Source: Labrys miyagiensis (GTDB lineage: Bacteria > Pseudomonadota > Alphaproteobacteria > Rhizobiales > Labraceae). From it: a stretch of DNA of 64,000 nt. Where the stretch lies: contig NZ_BSPC01000034.1 of assembly GCF_030160835.1 (NCBI RefSeq), positions 1 to 64,000 on the forward strand, written 5' to 3'. Each line of letters starts with the position of its first letter. The first letter of the stretch is position 1. The notes beneath the pieces were generated by a model. The model did no database searches, had not been told where the DNA came from, and worked only from the letters and a program-made list of their open reading frames with translations. The translations under genes were made by a program, and so were the position numbers. Shown piece by piece: positions 17,741 to 25,982 of this stretch.

Positions 17741-19114
17741 ATGAAACAGACCACCATCAAATGCGGCTGGCTCGTCTCGATGGACGACCGCATCGGCGAC
17801 CTCAAGGACGCCGAGATCCTCATCCGCGATTCCCAGATCGTCGCTGTCGGCCATGACCTCGGCGCCACCTCGGACGAAGTGATCGATGCCGGCGACATGA
17901 TCGTCATGCCCGGCCTCGTCAACGCCCATATCCACCTGTGGCAATGCGGGCTGCGCGGCATCGGATCGGAATGGGCGGTGGGCGAATATTTCGTCCACAT
18001 CCATGGCAATCTCGCCACCCATTATGGGCCGGAAGACAATTATCTCGGCAACCTCATCGGCTCGCTCACCCAGATCGATGGCGGCGTCACCACCGCGCTC
18101 GACTGGTGCCACAATCTCAAGAGCCTCGAACAGGCCGAACGCTCCATCGACGCCCTGGAGGAGACAGGCCTGCGCACGGTGTTCGCCCATGGCACCACCA
18201 AGCCGCCGACACCGCCGGACGGCTTGCCCTACAGCCAGATCCCCCATCCGCGCGAGCGGGTCGAGGCCCTGCGCAAGGGGCGCCTTGCCAGCGACCGCGG
18301 CCGGGTGACGCTGGCGATGGCGATCCTCGGCCCGCATTACTCCACCTGGGACGTGGTGGTGCAGGACCTGGCGCTCGCCCGCGAACTCAACCTGCTCTCG
18401 ACCTCACACGCCACCAGGCGCAAGCAGGATTGCGTCACGCCCAACGGTTATCTGCGCCTGGCGCAGGAAGGCTTGATCGGGCCTGAGCACAATATCGTCC
18501 ACGCCAATTTCTTCGAGGACGACGAACTCAAGGCAGTGGTCGAGGCCAGCGCCTCGGTGACGCCGACCGTGCTGGTGGAACTGCACAGCGACTCCGCCGA
18601 TCCGCTGGTGCCGCGCCTGCGCGCCCTCGGCGCCCTGCCCTCGATCGGCAACGACGTCGAGCCCATCGTCTCCGGCGACATGTTCCGCGAGATGCAGGCG
18701 GCGCTCCTCCATGCCAGGCAGGTGGCCAATCGCGACAACCGCCGGGGCGGCGGTGCACCCTTCAGGATCAGCCCGGTGCGCTCGCGCGAGGCCCTGCAAT
18801 GGGCGACCATCGGCGGCGCCAGGGCGCTGCGCCTCGAAAACCGCGTCGGCTCGCTCACGCCCGGCAAGAAGGCCGACATCATCATGCTGCGCAGCACCGA
18901 TCTCAACCTCTTCCCGGTGCACAACCCGCTCTACAGCATCGTCGAGCAGGCCAATGCCGGCAATGTCGACACGGTGATGATCGACGGCGTGATCCGCAAG
19001 CGGGCCGGCAGGCTGACCTTCCCGGTCGACGTGCTGCGCCAGCGGCAAAGCGAACTCGCCGCTTCGGCCGAACGCATCATGCGGGCCGGCGACTTCACCG
19101 TGCTGGCGGCGTGA
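17741..19114 (+). CDS. Amidohydrolase / cytosine-deaminase-like metal hydrolase (AtzB/TrzA group)
   Basis: A 457-residue amidohydrolase. It has the N-terminal beta-sandwich, then metal ligands in MPGLVNAHIHLWQ, later NIVHANFFEDDE and SIGNDVEPIVSGDMF, and the terminal LTPGKKADIIMLR typical of the group. Relatives deaminate or dechlorinate N-heterocycles or hydrolyse side-chain amines. Its location 19 bases after the permease suggests that the imported compound is its substrate. The normal HxH motif is kept; the last Asp is in a non-standard NDVE context. Confidence 0.87.
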   Translation: MKQTTIKCGWLVSMDDRIGDLKDAEILIRDSQIVAVGHDLGATSDEVIDAGDMIVMPGLVNAHIHLWQCGLRGIGSEWAVGEYFVHIHGNLATHYGPEDNYLGNLIGSLTQIDGGVTTALDWCHNLKSLEQAERSIDALEETGLRTVFAHGTTKPPTPPDGLPYSQIPHPRERVEALRKGRLASDRGRVTLAMAILGPHYSTWDVVVQDLALARELNLLSTSHATRRKQDCVTPNGYLRLAQEGLIGPEHNIVHANFFEDDELKAVVEASASVTPTVLVELHSDSADPLVPRLRALGALPSIGNDVEPIVSGDMFREMQAALLHARQVANRDNRRGGGAPFRISPVRSREALQWATIGGARALRLENRVGSLTPGKKADIIMLRSTDLNLFPVHNPLYSIVEQANAGNVDTVMIDGVIRKRAGRLTFPVDVLRQRQSELAASAERIMRAGDFTVLAA

Positions 19115-19126
19115 GAGGAGGGGATC

Positions 19127-20071
19127 ATGCGCATCGACGTTCATGCCCATTACTTCCCCAACCGCTATCTCGATCGGCTGGAGCGCTATGGCAGCCAGCT
19201 CACCGACGTGGCACGCAACTGCAACGCGGCCAAGGCGCCCGCTGAGATGTCCAGGCGCTTCGACATGATGAAAAAGGCCGGGGTCGGGAAGCAGCTCATT
19301 TCGGTTGGCCCGCAACTGCCCTATTTCATCGATCCCAGTCGCGCGGCTTCGGCGGCGCAGGAGGCCAATGATCTTTATGCCGAGATCATCGCAGCCCATC
19401 CCGGTAGCTTCATCGGGCTTGCTGCGCTGCCGCTGCCGCATATCGACAGGAGCCTTGCCGAGATCGAACGTGCCCTCGACAAACTGAAGCTGGCCGGCGT
19501 GTGCTTCGGTACCAGCGTGCTCGGCTTCACCATCGCCCATCCCCTGTTCGAGCCGGTCTATCAGGAACTCGACCGGCGCGGCGCCATCCTCTACCTCCAT
19601 CCCTCGGGGTTGGGGGCTGGCTCGCACCTCATTCGCGACTATGACCTGACCTGGGCCATCGGCGCGCCGATCGAGGATACCATCGGCCTGATGCACCTGA
19701 TCCTGGCAGGGATCCCGCAGCACTATCCGCGCCTTCGCATCATCGTCTCGCATTGCGGCGGCGCCCTGCCGATGCTGCTCGGCCGGCTCGACGCCCAGGC
19801 GAGCTGGCTCCTGCCAGAGGGCAGGGAACTCCCCAGTCATACCGCGCGCCGGCTGTGGTACGACACGGTCAGTCACTCTTACGCGCCGGCGCTGCGTTGC
19901 GCCCGCGAAGCCTTCGGGGCTGACCGTCTGCTGTTCGGCAACGACTTTCCCTACAAGCAGGGAGACGATTATGCGAATGGCCTCCATTACATCTTCGGCG
20001 CGGGCCTGGATGCCGTCGAAGCCGACAAGATCGCCAACAGGAATGCGGCTGTGCTTCTGAACGCAGCCTGA
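19127..20071 (+). CDS. ACMSD-like amidohydrolase (amidohydrolase 2 family)
   Basis: A 314-residue TIM-barrel metal enzyme of the aminocarboxymuconate-semialdehyde decarboxylase group. Motifs: IDVHAHYFPNRYL (HxH, residues 3-15), LYLHPSGLG, IIVSHCGGALPMLLGRLDA, and LLFGNDFPY with the final Asp ligand. Family members decarboxylate ring-derived carboxylic acids or hydrolyse lactones. It follows the cytosine-deaminase-like gene by 12 bases, with GAGAGGAGGGG before its ATG, so both are in one operon. Confidence 0.9.
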   Translation: MRIDVHAHYFPNRYLDRLERYGSQLTDVARNCNAAKAPAEMSRRFDMMKKAGVGKQLISVGPQLPYFIDPSRAASAAQEANDLYAEIIAAHPGSFIGLAALPLPHIDRSLAEIERALDKLKLAGVCFGTSVLGFTIAHPLFEPVYQELDRRGAILYLHPSGLGAGSHLIRDYDLTWAIGAPIEDTIGLMHLILAGIPQHYPRLRIIVSHCGGALPMLLGRLDAQASWLLPEGRELPSHTARRLWYDTVSHSYAPALRCAREAFGADRLLFGNDFPYKQGDDYANGLHYIFGAGLDAVEADKIANRNAAVLLNAA

Positions 20072-20111
20072 TCCCAAGGGGGCTTTTGAACCAGCGTTCG
20101 CATGTCGATCT

Positions 20112-20123
20112 GCAATCGATTGC
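20112..20123. promoter_or_regulatory. Probable LacI-type operator, site 3 (perfect palindrome)
   Basis: GCAATCGATTGC, a perfect 12-base palindrome, 51 bases before the binding-protein gene. It matches sites at 13077 and 12947 beside the LacI gene. A promoter for the binding protein probably lies here; a clear -35/-10 pair was not identified. Confidence 0.6.
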
Positions 20124-20174
20124 GAAAAAATTGCAAGTAAGTTTGGAAACAATCGGGACGTTTCGGAGAGAACA

Positions 20175-21239
20175 ATGTCCATCATCACAAGACGTCAAAC
20201 CCTGAAGATAGCCGCAGCCGCTACGGCAACTGGCGCCCTGTTCATGACAGGCTGGCCGAAGCGGGCCACCGCCGCTGCGACAGACAAGTTGATATTCGGC
20301 ACGGTGCCCTATATTTCCTCGGGCCCGCTCTTCATCGCCCAGGCCAAGGGTTATTTCGAGAAGGTCGGTATCGACCTCGATGCCCGCTATTTCGTCGACG
20401 GCGGCCTTGCCATGCCGGCTTTGGCGGCGGGCGAGATCGACATCTCCGTCACGCCCTGCAATGTCGGCTTCTACAACATGGTGGCCAAGGGCACTCCGGT
20501 ACGGGTGTTCATGGATCGTGGACGCGAGGCGGCAGGGCGCGGCTCGCAGGCGATCCTCGTCTCCAACAAGCTCTACGCGGGCGGCTTCCACAATCTCGAC
20601 GGCTTCAAGGATGGCACCGGCAAGACCATCTCCGAGGCGGTGCCGGGCAGCGTCGGCCATTACCTCTTCTCCAAGGCCTTCAAGCGCGCCGGCCTGACGT
20701 CCGATGTCGCCGAATGGAAATGGGGCCTCGACGCTTCCTCCGCCTTGAAACTGATGGTCGCGGGCAACCTCGACATGGTCGAGGTGTCGATGCCTGGCGC
20801 CCTCGCCGCCGAGAGGAAGGGCGCCGGCCATATCATCGCCTGGGGCGACGAGATCTCGCCCGATATGCAGCTCGCCACCATGTCGGCCAATGAGACCCTG
20901 CTCAACGAGCGCAAGGACGTGGTGGTGCGCTTCTGCATGGTGATGCTGCAGGCCTACAGGGAGTTCATGGCGGCGGCTGACAGCGGCGATGCGGAGATCG
21001 TCAAGATCCTCGCCAAGGCCACCGAATTGCCGGAGGCCCTGATCGACGCGGCGCGGCCGCGTTGGTCGGCCATGGCGCTGGACGGGCTGCCCGGCAAGCA
21101 GGCCATCCTTGCCCAGCAGGCCTTCTGGCATGAGGAGGTCAAGCTGCTCGAGCGCACCGCCGATGCCGACAAGCTGTTCGACCTTACGGCGGTGACGGAA
21201 GCGAAGGCCCGGCTCGCCGACAAGAATCCGTTCATTTGA
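20175..21239 (+). CDS. ABC transporter substrate-binding protein (NMT1/SsuA-like), Tat-type leader
   Basis: A 354-residue periplasmic binding protein. The N terminus has twin arginines in TRRQTLKIAAAATATGALF and an Ala-rich cleavage region (RATAAAT), which suggests Tat export. The mature part starts KLIFGTVPYISSGPLFIAQA, then ARYFVDGGLAMPALAAGEID, the pattern of NMT1/THI5 and SsuA proteins that bind aromatic heterocycles, sulfonates or nitrate. It is the last gene of the cluster and has its own operator copy. Confidence 0.92.
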   Translation: MSIITRRQTLKIAAAATATGALFMTGWPKRATAAATDKLIFGTVPYISSGPLFIAQAKGYFEKVGIDLDARYFVDGGLAMPALAAGEIDISVTPCNVGFYNMVAKGTPVRVFMDRGREAAGRGSQAILVSNKLYAGGFHNLDGFKDGTGKTISEAVPGSVGHYLFSKAFKRAGLTSDVAEWKWGLDASSALKLMVAGNLDMVEVSMPGALAAERKGAGHIIAWGDEISPDMQLATMSANETLLNERKDVVVRFCMVMLQAYREFMAAADSGDAEIVKILAKATELPEALIDAARPRWSAMALDGLPGKQAILAQQAFWHEEVKLLERTADADKLFDLTAVTEAKARLADKNPFI

Positions 21240-21325
21240 ACCGGAGAAGCGCGTCCCACCCACGCTAACTCCGGCCATGGCGGTGCTTCCTCTTTTCCTC
21301 CCGTAGGGGAAACACCGTCTTCACT

Positions 21326-21377
21326 CCCGCCTCGCCCGGCACGATTGCGACCCTTGCCGGGCAGGCGGGCCTTTCTT
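21326..21377 (+). terminator. Rho-independent terminator, first copy
   Basis: CCCGCCTCGCCCGGCA pairs with TGCCGGGCAGGCGGG across a loop of about 13 bases, followed by CCTTTCTT. It is 87 bases after the binding-protein stop codon. Confidence 0.7.
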
Positions 21378-21469
21378 CAGTCGAACCGGAGAGGCGTGTC
21401 CCAACCGCGCCAACTCCGGCCATGGCGGTGCTCCTTCAATCCCTCCCATGGGGGAGCACCGTCTTCACT

Positions 21470-21523
21470 CCCGCCCGCCCGGCATGATTGCGACCCAGCC
21501 GGGCGTGGCGGGCTTTTCTTTCT
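21470..21523 (+). terminator. Rho-independent terminator, second copy
   Basis: CCCGCCCGCCCGGC pairs with GCCGGGCGTGGCGGG across ATGATTGCGACCCA, followed by CTTTTCTTTCT. Same loop core GATTGCGACCC as in the first copy. Confidence 0.72.
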
Positions 21524-21612
21524 CCGCTTCGGCGAGCCTCTTGTCCACTGCCTTGTGGTTTTCGGGCCTGGCGCCAGGCTGGGCGCGCGATTCCGGCAAA
21601 TCGCAAAACGCC

Positions 21613-22836
21613 TTAAGGCACCACCTTGCGGAAACCGAACCAGCCGCCGTCGGCATCGAAGGCCACGTCGTAGTCACGCAGGAAGTGCCGGCCGGTATTG
21701 ACGAAGGCCGGGGTGCCCGGACGATTGACCAGGACCACGCTGGGGGCCGCCTTGTCGCCGGTGTCGCCCACCGTGAAAGCATATTGCGCGATCGGACTGG
21801 CCCCATCCGGAAAGGACACGGTCACCTCGGCCCCGGCCGTCAGGCCGGTCGCCTCGGCTCCCGCGCGGCTGGGATTGGGGACGGGCTCGGTGGGGAGTGC
21901 CGAGGGGTTGGAGACGGTGAGATACATCTGCTTGATGCCGGTATCGATCAGCACGGGTCCGGTTTCAGCGGGCTGGCCGTTCACCGATACGGCCATTTGC
22001 GCCTGGGCCCAGTCACGGAGATCGTTGGACGAGGGCTTGCCCGTTGCATCGAGGCTGTGGCCCTGCAACCTCGTCCAGCTGAAATCGTGACTGTTCGCCT
22101 GGCTCAGCCCCAGATGCACGCCGCTCGGCGTGACGATGTAGCCGGGCCGGTAAATGCCTGGCTGGATCGGGCGGCCCTCGATGGCGGTGAGGTTGAGGAA
22201 CGGGTTCTTGTCAGGGGTGCCCTGAGGCTGCCCGTCATGTTCTCGACCGAAACCCACGCCCATATAGGCGATGCCCGTGGGCATGCTGGTCGTTTCCTGC
22301 GGGTTGGCGCATGTCGGCTGGTTGCGTTTTTCGCTCCAGCCCGGGCAGCTATATTGCGTCTCGACCGCGAGCACCGGGACCTTGGCGGTGGCAAGTTCCC
22401 CACCCGCAGCGTCCAGGAAGACCAGTTCGCGCGGGATCCAGCGGCCGACCCAAAGGAGCTTGCTGCTGGAAAGGAACTCCCAACCCAGCGGATACTTGTC
22501 GTCCGCGCTGGAATAGCCGGGCAGATCGGCGGCTGAGATGACCACGCCCGTCGAGCCGGTATCCATGGTCATGGTAAACGGGTGCGAGGCGCCGCCACCC
22601 GGAACCTGCACGAGGAAGGAGAGCTTGGGCGCACCGGTGAAAGGGGCCTTCCCGCTGCCGGCATTGGTATACGGCACGAAGCGCGCCATCGTATAGGCAT
22701 GAAGGTCCGGCCCTGACTGAGCAAGGGCGCCGGCCGAAAAACCAGCAGCAAGCGTGGCCGCGAGAAGGAGGCTGATGACGCCGCCTGTCACCGGTGCTCT
22801 CGGATCGTTCCCCGCGGCTGCCAGGCGTTTCCCCAT
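21613..22836 (-). CDS. Secreted pepsin-like (A1-type) aspartic protease candidate
   Basis: A 407-residue protein with an export signal (ISLLLAATLAAGFSAGALAQ, residues 21-40, cleavage after ALA or AQ). Two active-site-like triads are visible: FTMTMDTGSTGVVIS with Asp92 and PVLIDTGIKQMYL with Asp298, about 206 residues apart; pepsin has a similar spacing (183). The C terminus (NTGRHFLRDYDVAFDADGG, 380-398) resembles the FLRxYYxVFD strand of pepsins. A Cys pair (Cys164, Cys176) may form a disulfide. Pepsin homologues are uncommon in bacteria. The gene starts 8 bases after the HNH gene. Confidence 0.65.
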   Translation of the reverse strand: MGKRLAAAGNDPRAPVTGGVISLLLAATLAAGFSAGALAQSGPDLHAYTMARFVPYTNAGSGKAPFTGAPKLSFLVQVPGGGASHPFTMTMDTGSTGVVISAADLPGYSSADDKYPLGWEFLSSSKLLWVGRWIPRELVFLDAAGGELATAKVPVLAVETQYSCPGWSEKRNQPTCANPQETTSMPTGIAYMGVGFGREHDGQPQGTPDKNPFLNLTAIEGRPIQPGIYRPGYIVTPSGVHLGLSQANSHDFSWTRLQGHSLDATGKPSSNDLRDWAQAQMAVSVNGQPAETGPVLIDTGIKQMYLTVSNPSALPTEPVPNPSRAGAEATGLTAGAEVTVSFPDGASPIAQYAFTVGDTGDKAAPSVVLVNRPGTPAFVNTGRHFLRDYDVAFDADGGWFGFRKVVP

Positions 22837-22844
22837 GCCGATGC

Positions 22845-23429
22845 CTACGGCTCCAGCTCGGTGTCCCAGTAGAGATAGTCCAGCCAGCTCTCATGCAGAT
22901 AGTTCGGCGGGAAGTGCCGGCCGTTCTGGTGCAGGTCGGAGAGGGTGGGAGCGAAGGGTTTCTGGTGGGGGTGCATGCCGGCCTCGGCGGGCATGGCGCC
23001 GCCCTTTTTGAGATTGCAGGGCGAGCAGGCGGCAACGACGTTTTCCCAGGTTGTCTGTCCGCCCCGGGAGCGCGGGATCACATGGTCGAAGGTGAGGTCC
23101 GAGCGCGTGCCGCAATATTGGCACGTGAAACAGTCGCGCAGGAAGACGTTGAAGCGGGTGAAGGCTGGGTTCCGGCTGGGTTTGACGTAGCTTTTGAGGC
23201 AGACCACCGAGGGTAATCGGAACTCGAAGGTGGGACTTCGTACGACCTTGTCATATTCGGAGATGATGTTGACCCGGTCGAGGAACACCGCCTTCACCGC
23301 ATCCTGCCAGGACCAGAGCGAAAGCGGGTAGTAGGAGAGGGGTCTGTAATCCGCATTGAGCACGAGGGCGGGACACGCCTCCGGCGACACCGGCGGATGA
23401 AAAACGGCAGGCGAGACATGCGCCGTCAC
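22845..23429 (-). CDS. HNH endonuclease family protein
   Basis: A 194-residue protein of the common alphaproteobacterial HNH family. The conserved N-terminal half contains LVLNADYRPLSYYPLSLWSW and RSPTFEFRLPSVVCLKSYV. The nuclease motif follows: a zinc Cys pair in CQYCG, the metal-binding DHVIPRSRGGQTTWENVV, and CSPCN. Natural role unknown; these are chromosomal, not obviously part of a defence cassette. GTG at 23429 is chosen because AGGAG lies 6 bases upstream; upstream codons up to 23621 have no homology. Confidence 0.88.
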   Translation of the reverse strand: MTAHVSPAVFHPPVSPEACPALVLNADYRPLSYYPLSLWSWQDAVKAVFLDRVNIISEYDKVVRSPTFEFRLPSVVCLKSYVKPSRNPAFTRFNVFLRDCFTCQYCGTRSDLTFDHVIPRSRGGQTTWENVVAACSPCNLKKGGAMPAEAGMHPHQKPFAPTLSDLHQNGRHFPPNYLHESWLDYLYWDTELEP

Positions 23430-23524
23430 AACGCACTCCTGACACCAAGGCTCAGCCGAAAGCCGATTCGGCCGTTCGTGCCGACAATGTAGGATTAACG
23501 TGTCGGTCTTGTGAAGGGGGAACT

Positions 23525-23699
23525 GGGAGCGCGGACGTCCTACGACACTCAAGGGAGTGTCGGACGATCCGCTCTTGAACCACTGTCGTGCCAGGAAAAG
23601 CCAGTATTTTGGGGAAGTCACCGCGAGCCTGGATTCGCTCTCGTTTCAAGAGCGGACATCGCGACATGCAAGCATGTCGCTGAGATGTCCGCGCTCCCA
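23525..23699. repeat. Dispersed inverted repeat (GGGAGCGCGGAC family), copy 2
   Basis: Left arm 23525-23578 starts GGGAGCGCGGACGTCC and ends TCCGCTCTTGAA; right arm 23645-23699 starts TTCAAGAGCGGACATC and ends GTCCGCGCTCCCA. The arms share outer ends with the elements at 4598 and 62408. Each arm has its own extra hairpin (CGACACTCAAGGGAGTGTCG; GCGACATGCAAGCATGTCGC). It fills the gap between the HNH gene and the ChaC-like gene. Confidence 0.8.
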
Positions 23700-23702
23700 G
23701 GC

Positions 23703-24242
23703 CTAGCGCAACTGCTTCGCCAGCCAGCTCAGAGTCGTATCCGGAATGCCCAACTCCTCCAGGTGGTCATGCGTCGCCAGCACATAATCGGGATTGGAGC
23801 CCGACAGGCCGACGGCACTGCGCACCGTCTCGAGCAGGCGCTCCCTCGGCAACGTGCCGCAATATTGCAGATGGCGGCGGTCTGCCCGGTAGGCGAGGGC
23901 CGCGATGCGCCGGCCGTCGTCAAGCCGGGCTTCATGCACGATCTCGATATAGACGCTGGTCACCTGTTCGCGCCGGCGCAGATAGTCGACGGTGGTGGCC
24001 CAGTTCTCCGGCGCCACGCGGAAGGCGACGCCGTGGCAGGAGCCACCAAGGTCGAGGCCGAGCACCAGGCCGGGCTTTTCCGGCGTGCCGCGATGCACAT
24101 GCGACCAGATGCACAGCGCCCGGTGCAGGCCGTGGATCTCGGCGTTGCGGCGCTCCTCATAGGCAAAGCCCGGGTTCCACATCAGCGACCCGTAGCCGAA
24201 GACCCAGCCGGCGTCGGGGACAGGTGCGTCGTACTGATTCAC
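23703..24242 (-). CDS. ChaC-like gamma-glutamylcyclotransferase
   Basis: A 179-residue protein with the GGCT signature WVFGYGSLMWNPGF (residues 13-26), RALCIWSHVHRGTPEKPGLV, and RRREQVTSVYIE. ChaC enzymes cleave glutathione to 5-oxoproline and Cys-Gly. Its start overlaps the stop of the N-formylglutamate amidohydrolase gene by four bases, so both are made from one transcript. The coupling of two glutamate-derivative hydrolases is noted; a shared pathway is only a guess. Confidence 0.9.
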   Translation of the reverse strand: MNQYDAPVPDAGWVFGYGSLMWNPGFAYEERRNAEIHGLHRALCIWSHVHRGTPEKPGLVLGLDLGGSCHGVAFRVAPENWATTVDYLRRREQVTSVYIEIVHEARLDDGRRIAALAYRADRRHLQYCGTLPRERLLETVRSAVGLSGSNPDYVLATHDHLEELGIPDTTLSWLAKQLR

Positions 24243-25117
24243 TCGGCCGCCAGATGGAATGCATCAAGATAGTGGAAGGGCAGGGCCGCGAGCGCGTCGC
24301 GCAGGGCGACGAGGTCCTGCTTCAGCCGGTCGAAGGCCGGCAGCGGCGTGAAGTCATGCTCGTTCATGTAGAGCGCGCGGTTGATCTCGACCTGGATGAC
24401 ATGGAAGCCCGCGCCGGGATTGCCGTAATGCTCGGTGATATAGCCGCCGGCATAAGGCTTGTTGCGCCCCACCGAATAGCCGAGCGAACGCAGCGCGTCG
24501 TCGGCGCAATCCATGATCAGATGCGAGCAGGACGTGCCATAGCGGTCGCCCAGCACGATGTCGGCGCGCGGGCGTTCTTCACGGGCAAGGCCGCAGGAAG
24601 GCATGGAATGGCAATCGACCAGCAGCGCCACCCCGAACTCGCGGTGGATCTCGCCGAGCAGGCGGCGCAGCGTGCGGTGATAGGGCTTGTAGAGTTCCTC
24701 GATGCGGCGCAGTGCCTCGTCCACCGGCAGGCGCCTGGCATAGATCTCCTGGCTCTCGCTCACCACGCGCGCCAGGGTGCCGAGCCCGCCGGCGACGCGC
24801 AGCGAACGGGTGTTGGCGTAGTTGGGCAGGCGGCCGTCGAACATGCGCGGATCGAGCTCATAGGGCTCGCGATTGACGTCGAGATAGGCGCGCGGGAAGC
24901 GGGCGCTCATCAGGGCCGAACCGGTGCCGGCGACATCGGCGAGCAGCAGGTCGACGAAGGCATCTTCCGAGCGGCGCAGCGCATGGGCGTCCAGACGCGA
25001 GGATTCCAGGAAGGCGCGGGGATAGACCCGGCCCGAATGCGGCGAATTGAACAGAAGAGGCGCCGAATAGGCCGCCGGCTCGACCACGTCGAAGGGAGGG
25101 TTGAGCTCAATTTCCAT
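24239..25117 (-). CDS. N-formylglutamate amidohydrolase
   Basis: A 292-residue enzyme of the HutG/FGase family (zinc hydrolase releasing formate and glutamate). Motifs: LLFNSPHSGRVYPRAFL, ELDPRMFDG, HRTLRRLLGEIHREFGVALL, VDCHSMPS with zinc ligands, GDRYGTSC, and PYAGGYITEHYGNPG. The ATG at 25117 (MEIELNPPFDVV) fits family starts; upstream codons to 25186 have no homology. No other hut gene is present. In many alphaproteobacteria this gene lies beside cpdR, as here. Confidence 0.92.
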   Translation of the reverse strand: MEIELNPPFDVVEPAAYSAPLLFNSPHSGRVYPRAFLESSRLDAHALRRSEDAFVDLLLADVAGTGSALMSARFPRAYLDVNREPYELDPRMFDGRLPNYANTRSLRVAGGLGTLARVVSESQEIYARRLPVDEALRRIEELYKPYHRTLRRLLGEIHREFGVALLVDCHSMPSCGLAREERPRADIVLGDRYGTSCSHLIMDCADDALRSLGYSVGRNKPYAGGYITEHYGNPGAGFHVIQVEINRALYMNEHDFTPLPAFDRLKQDLVALRDALAALPFHYLDAFHLAAE

Positions 25118-25397
25118 GCCGGCGACGGACCTCAGCGACGATATCGGGCGGTTCCCTCCGAACCGGATACGGATAGGAACACACAAGGGGATTTGCTGGT
25201 TTCGAGAAAATCACGTGTGCGGAAGCATCACAAGCCCCGCACGATCATTTTCTGCTTACCGGACGCTATCGCGTGTATGGCGAAGCACTCCAAGACGGGT
25301 TAACTCTATTGCGATGTAAACGAAGCATTTACCACGACGACGGTCTATAGAGATCCAGTGAGCTCCGGCCTGACCGGGGATTCGGGACGCGCAAGCA

Positions 25398-25760
25398 ATG
25401 AACAAGATTCTACTCGCCGAAGACGACAACGACATGCGCCGCTTCCTGGTGCGCGCCCTGCAGAATGCCGGCCATGAGGTGATGTCCTACGATAACGGCC
25501 TGTCGGCGTATCATCGCCTGCGCGAGGAGCCGTTCGAGCTGCTGTTGACCGACATCGTCATGCCGGAGATGGACGGTATCGAACTCGCCCGCCGCGCCAC
25601 CGAACTCGACCCGGATATCAAGGTGATGTTCATCACGGGCTTCGCCGCCGTCGCCCTCAACCCGGATTCGGCTGCCCCGAAGGATGCCAAGGTGCTTTCC
25701 AAGCCCTTCCATCTCAAGGACCTGGTCAATGAAGTCGACAAGCTCCTCAAGGCCGCCTGA
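25398..25760 (+). CDS. cpdR: CpdR-type single-domain response regulator
   Basis: A 120-residue stand-alone receiver with no output domain. ILLAEDDNDMRRFL carries the acidic pocket, LLLTDIVMPEMDG the phosphorylated Asp52, FITGFAAVAL the conserved Thr, and LSKPFHLKDL the Lys. In Caulobacter and rhizobia CpdR, when unphosphorylated, places ClpXP at the cell pole and promotes CtrA breakdown. Sequence and position (after N-formylglutamate amidohydrolase, before tRNA-Val) both match cpdR loci of the order. Confidence 0.93.
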   Translation: MNKILLAEDDNDMRRFLVRALQNAGHEVMSYDNGLSAYHRLREEPFELLLTDIVMPEMDGIELARRATELDPDIKVMFITGFAAVALNPDSAAPKDAKVLSKPFHLKDLVNEVDKLLKAA

Positions 25761-25837
25761 GCTTTTCCGAAAATAACCGGCGTCACGGCTTGCATGCCCT
25801 GATTCAACCTGTTATGAGGCCGGCCTCCGCAAGCGAT

Positions 25838-25912
<75 letters not shown>

Positions 25913-25982
25913 TCGCGCCTTTCAGATAGTTCGACAAAAATCGCGATTCGGAGAAATCGCGATTTGCTCCAGTTGTGATCTT

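Larger units (their letters stand above)
21238..21523. repeat. Tandem duplication of a double-hairpin element
   Basis: Two copies of a unit of about 140 bp, at 21238-21377 and 21383-21523, offset by 145 bases. Both begin GAACCGGAGA, contain ACTCCGGCCATGGCGGTGCT, a hairpin closing with AGCACCGTCTTCACTCCCGC (or AACACC), and a GC-rich terminator hairpin followed by Ts. Divergence between copies includes compensating changes in the stems. It occupies most of the space between convergent genes, and nothing else is visible there. Confidence 0.8.
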
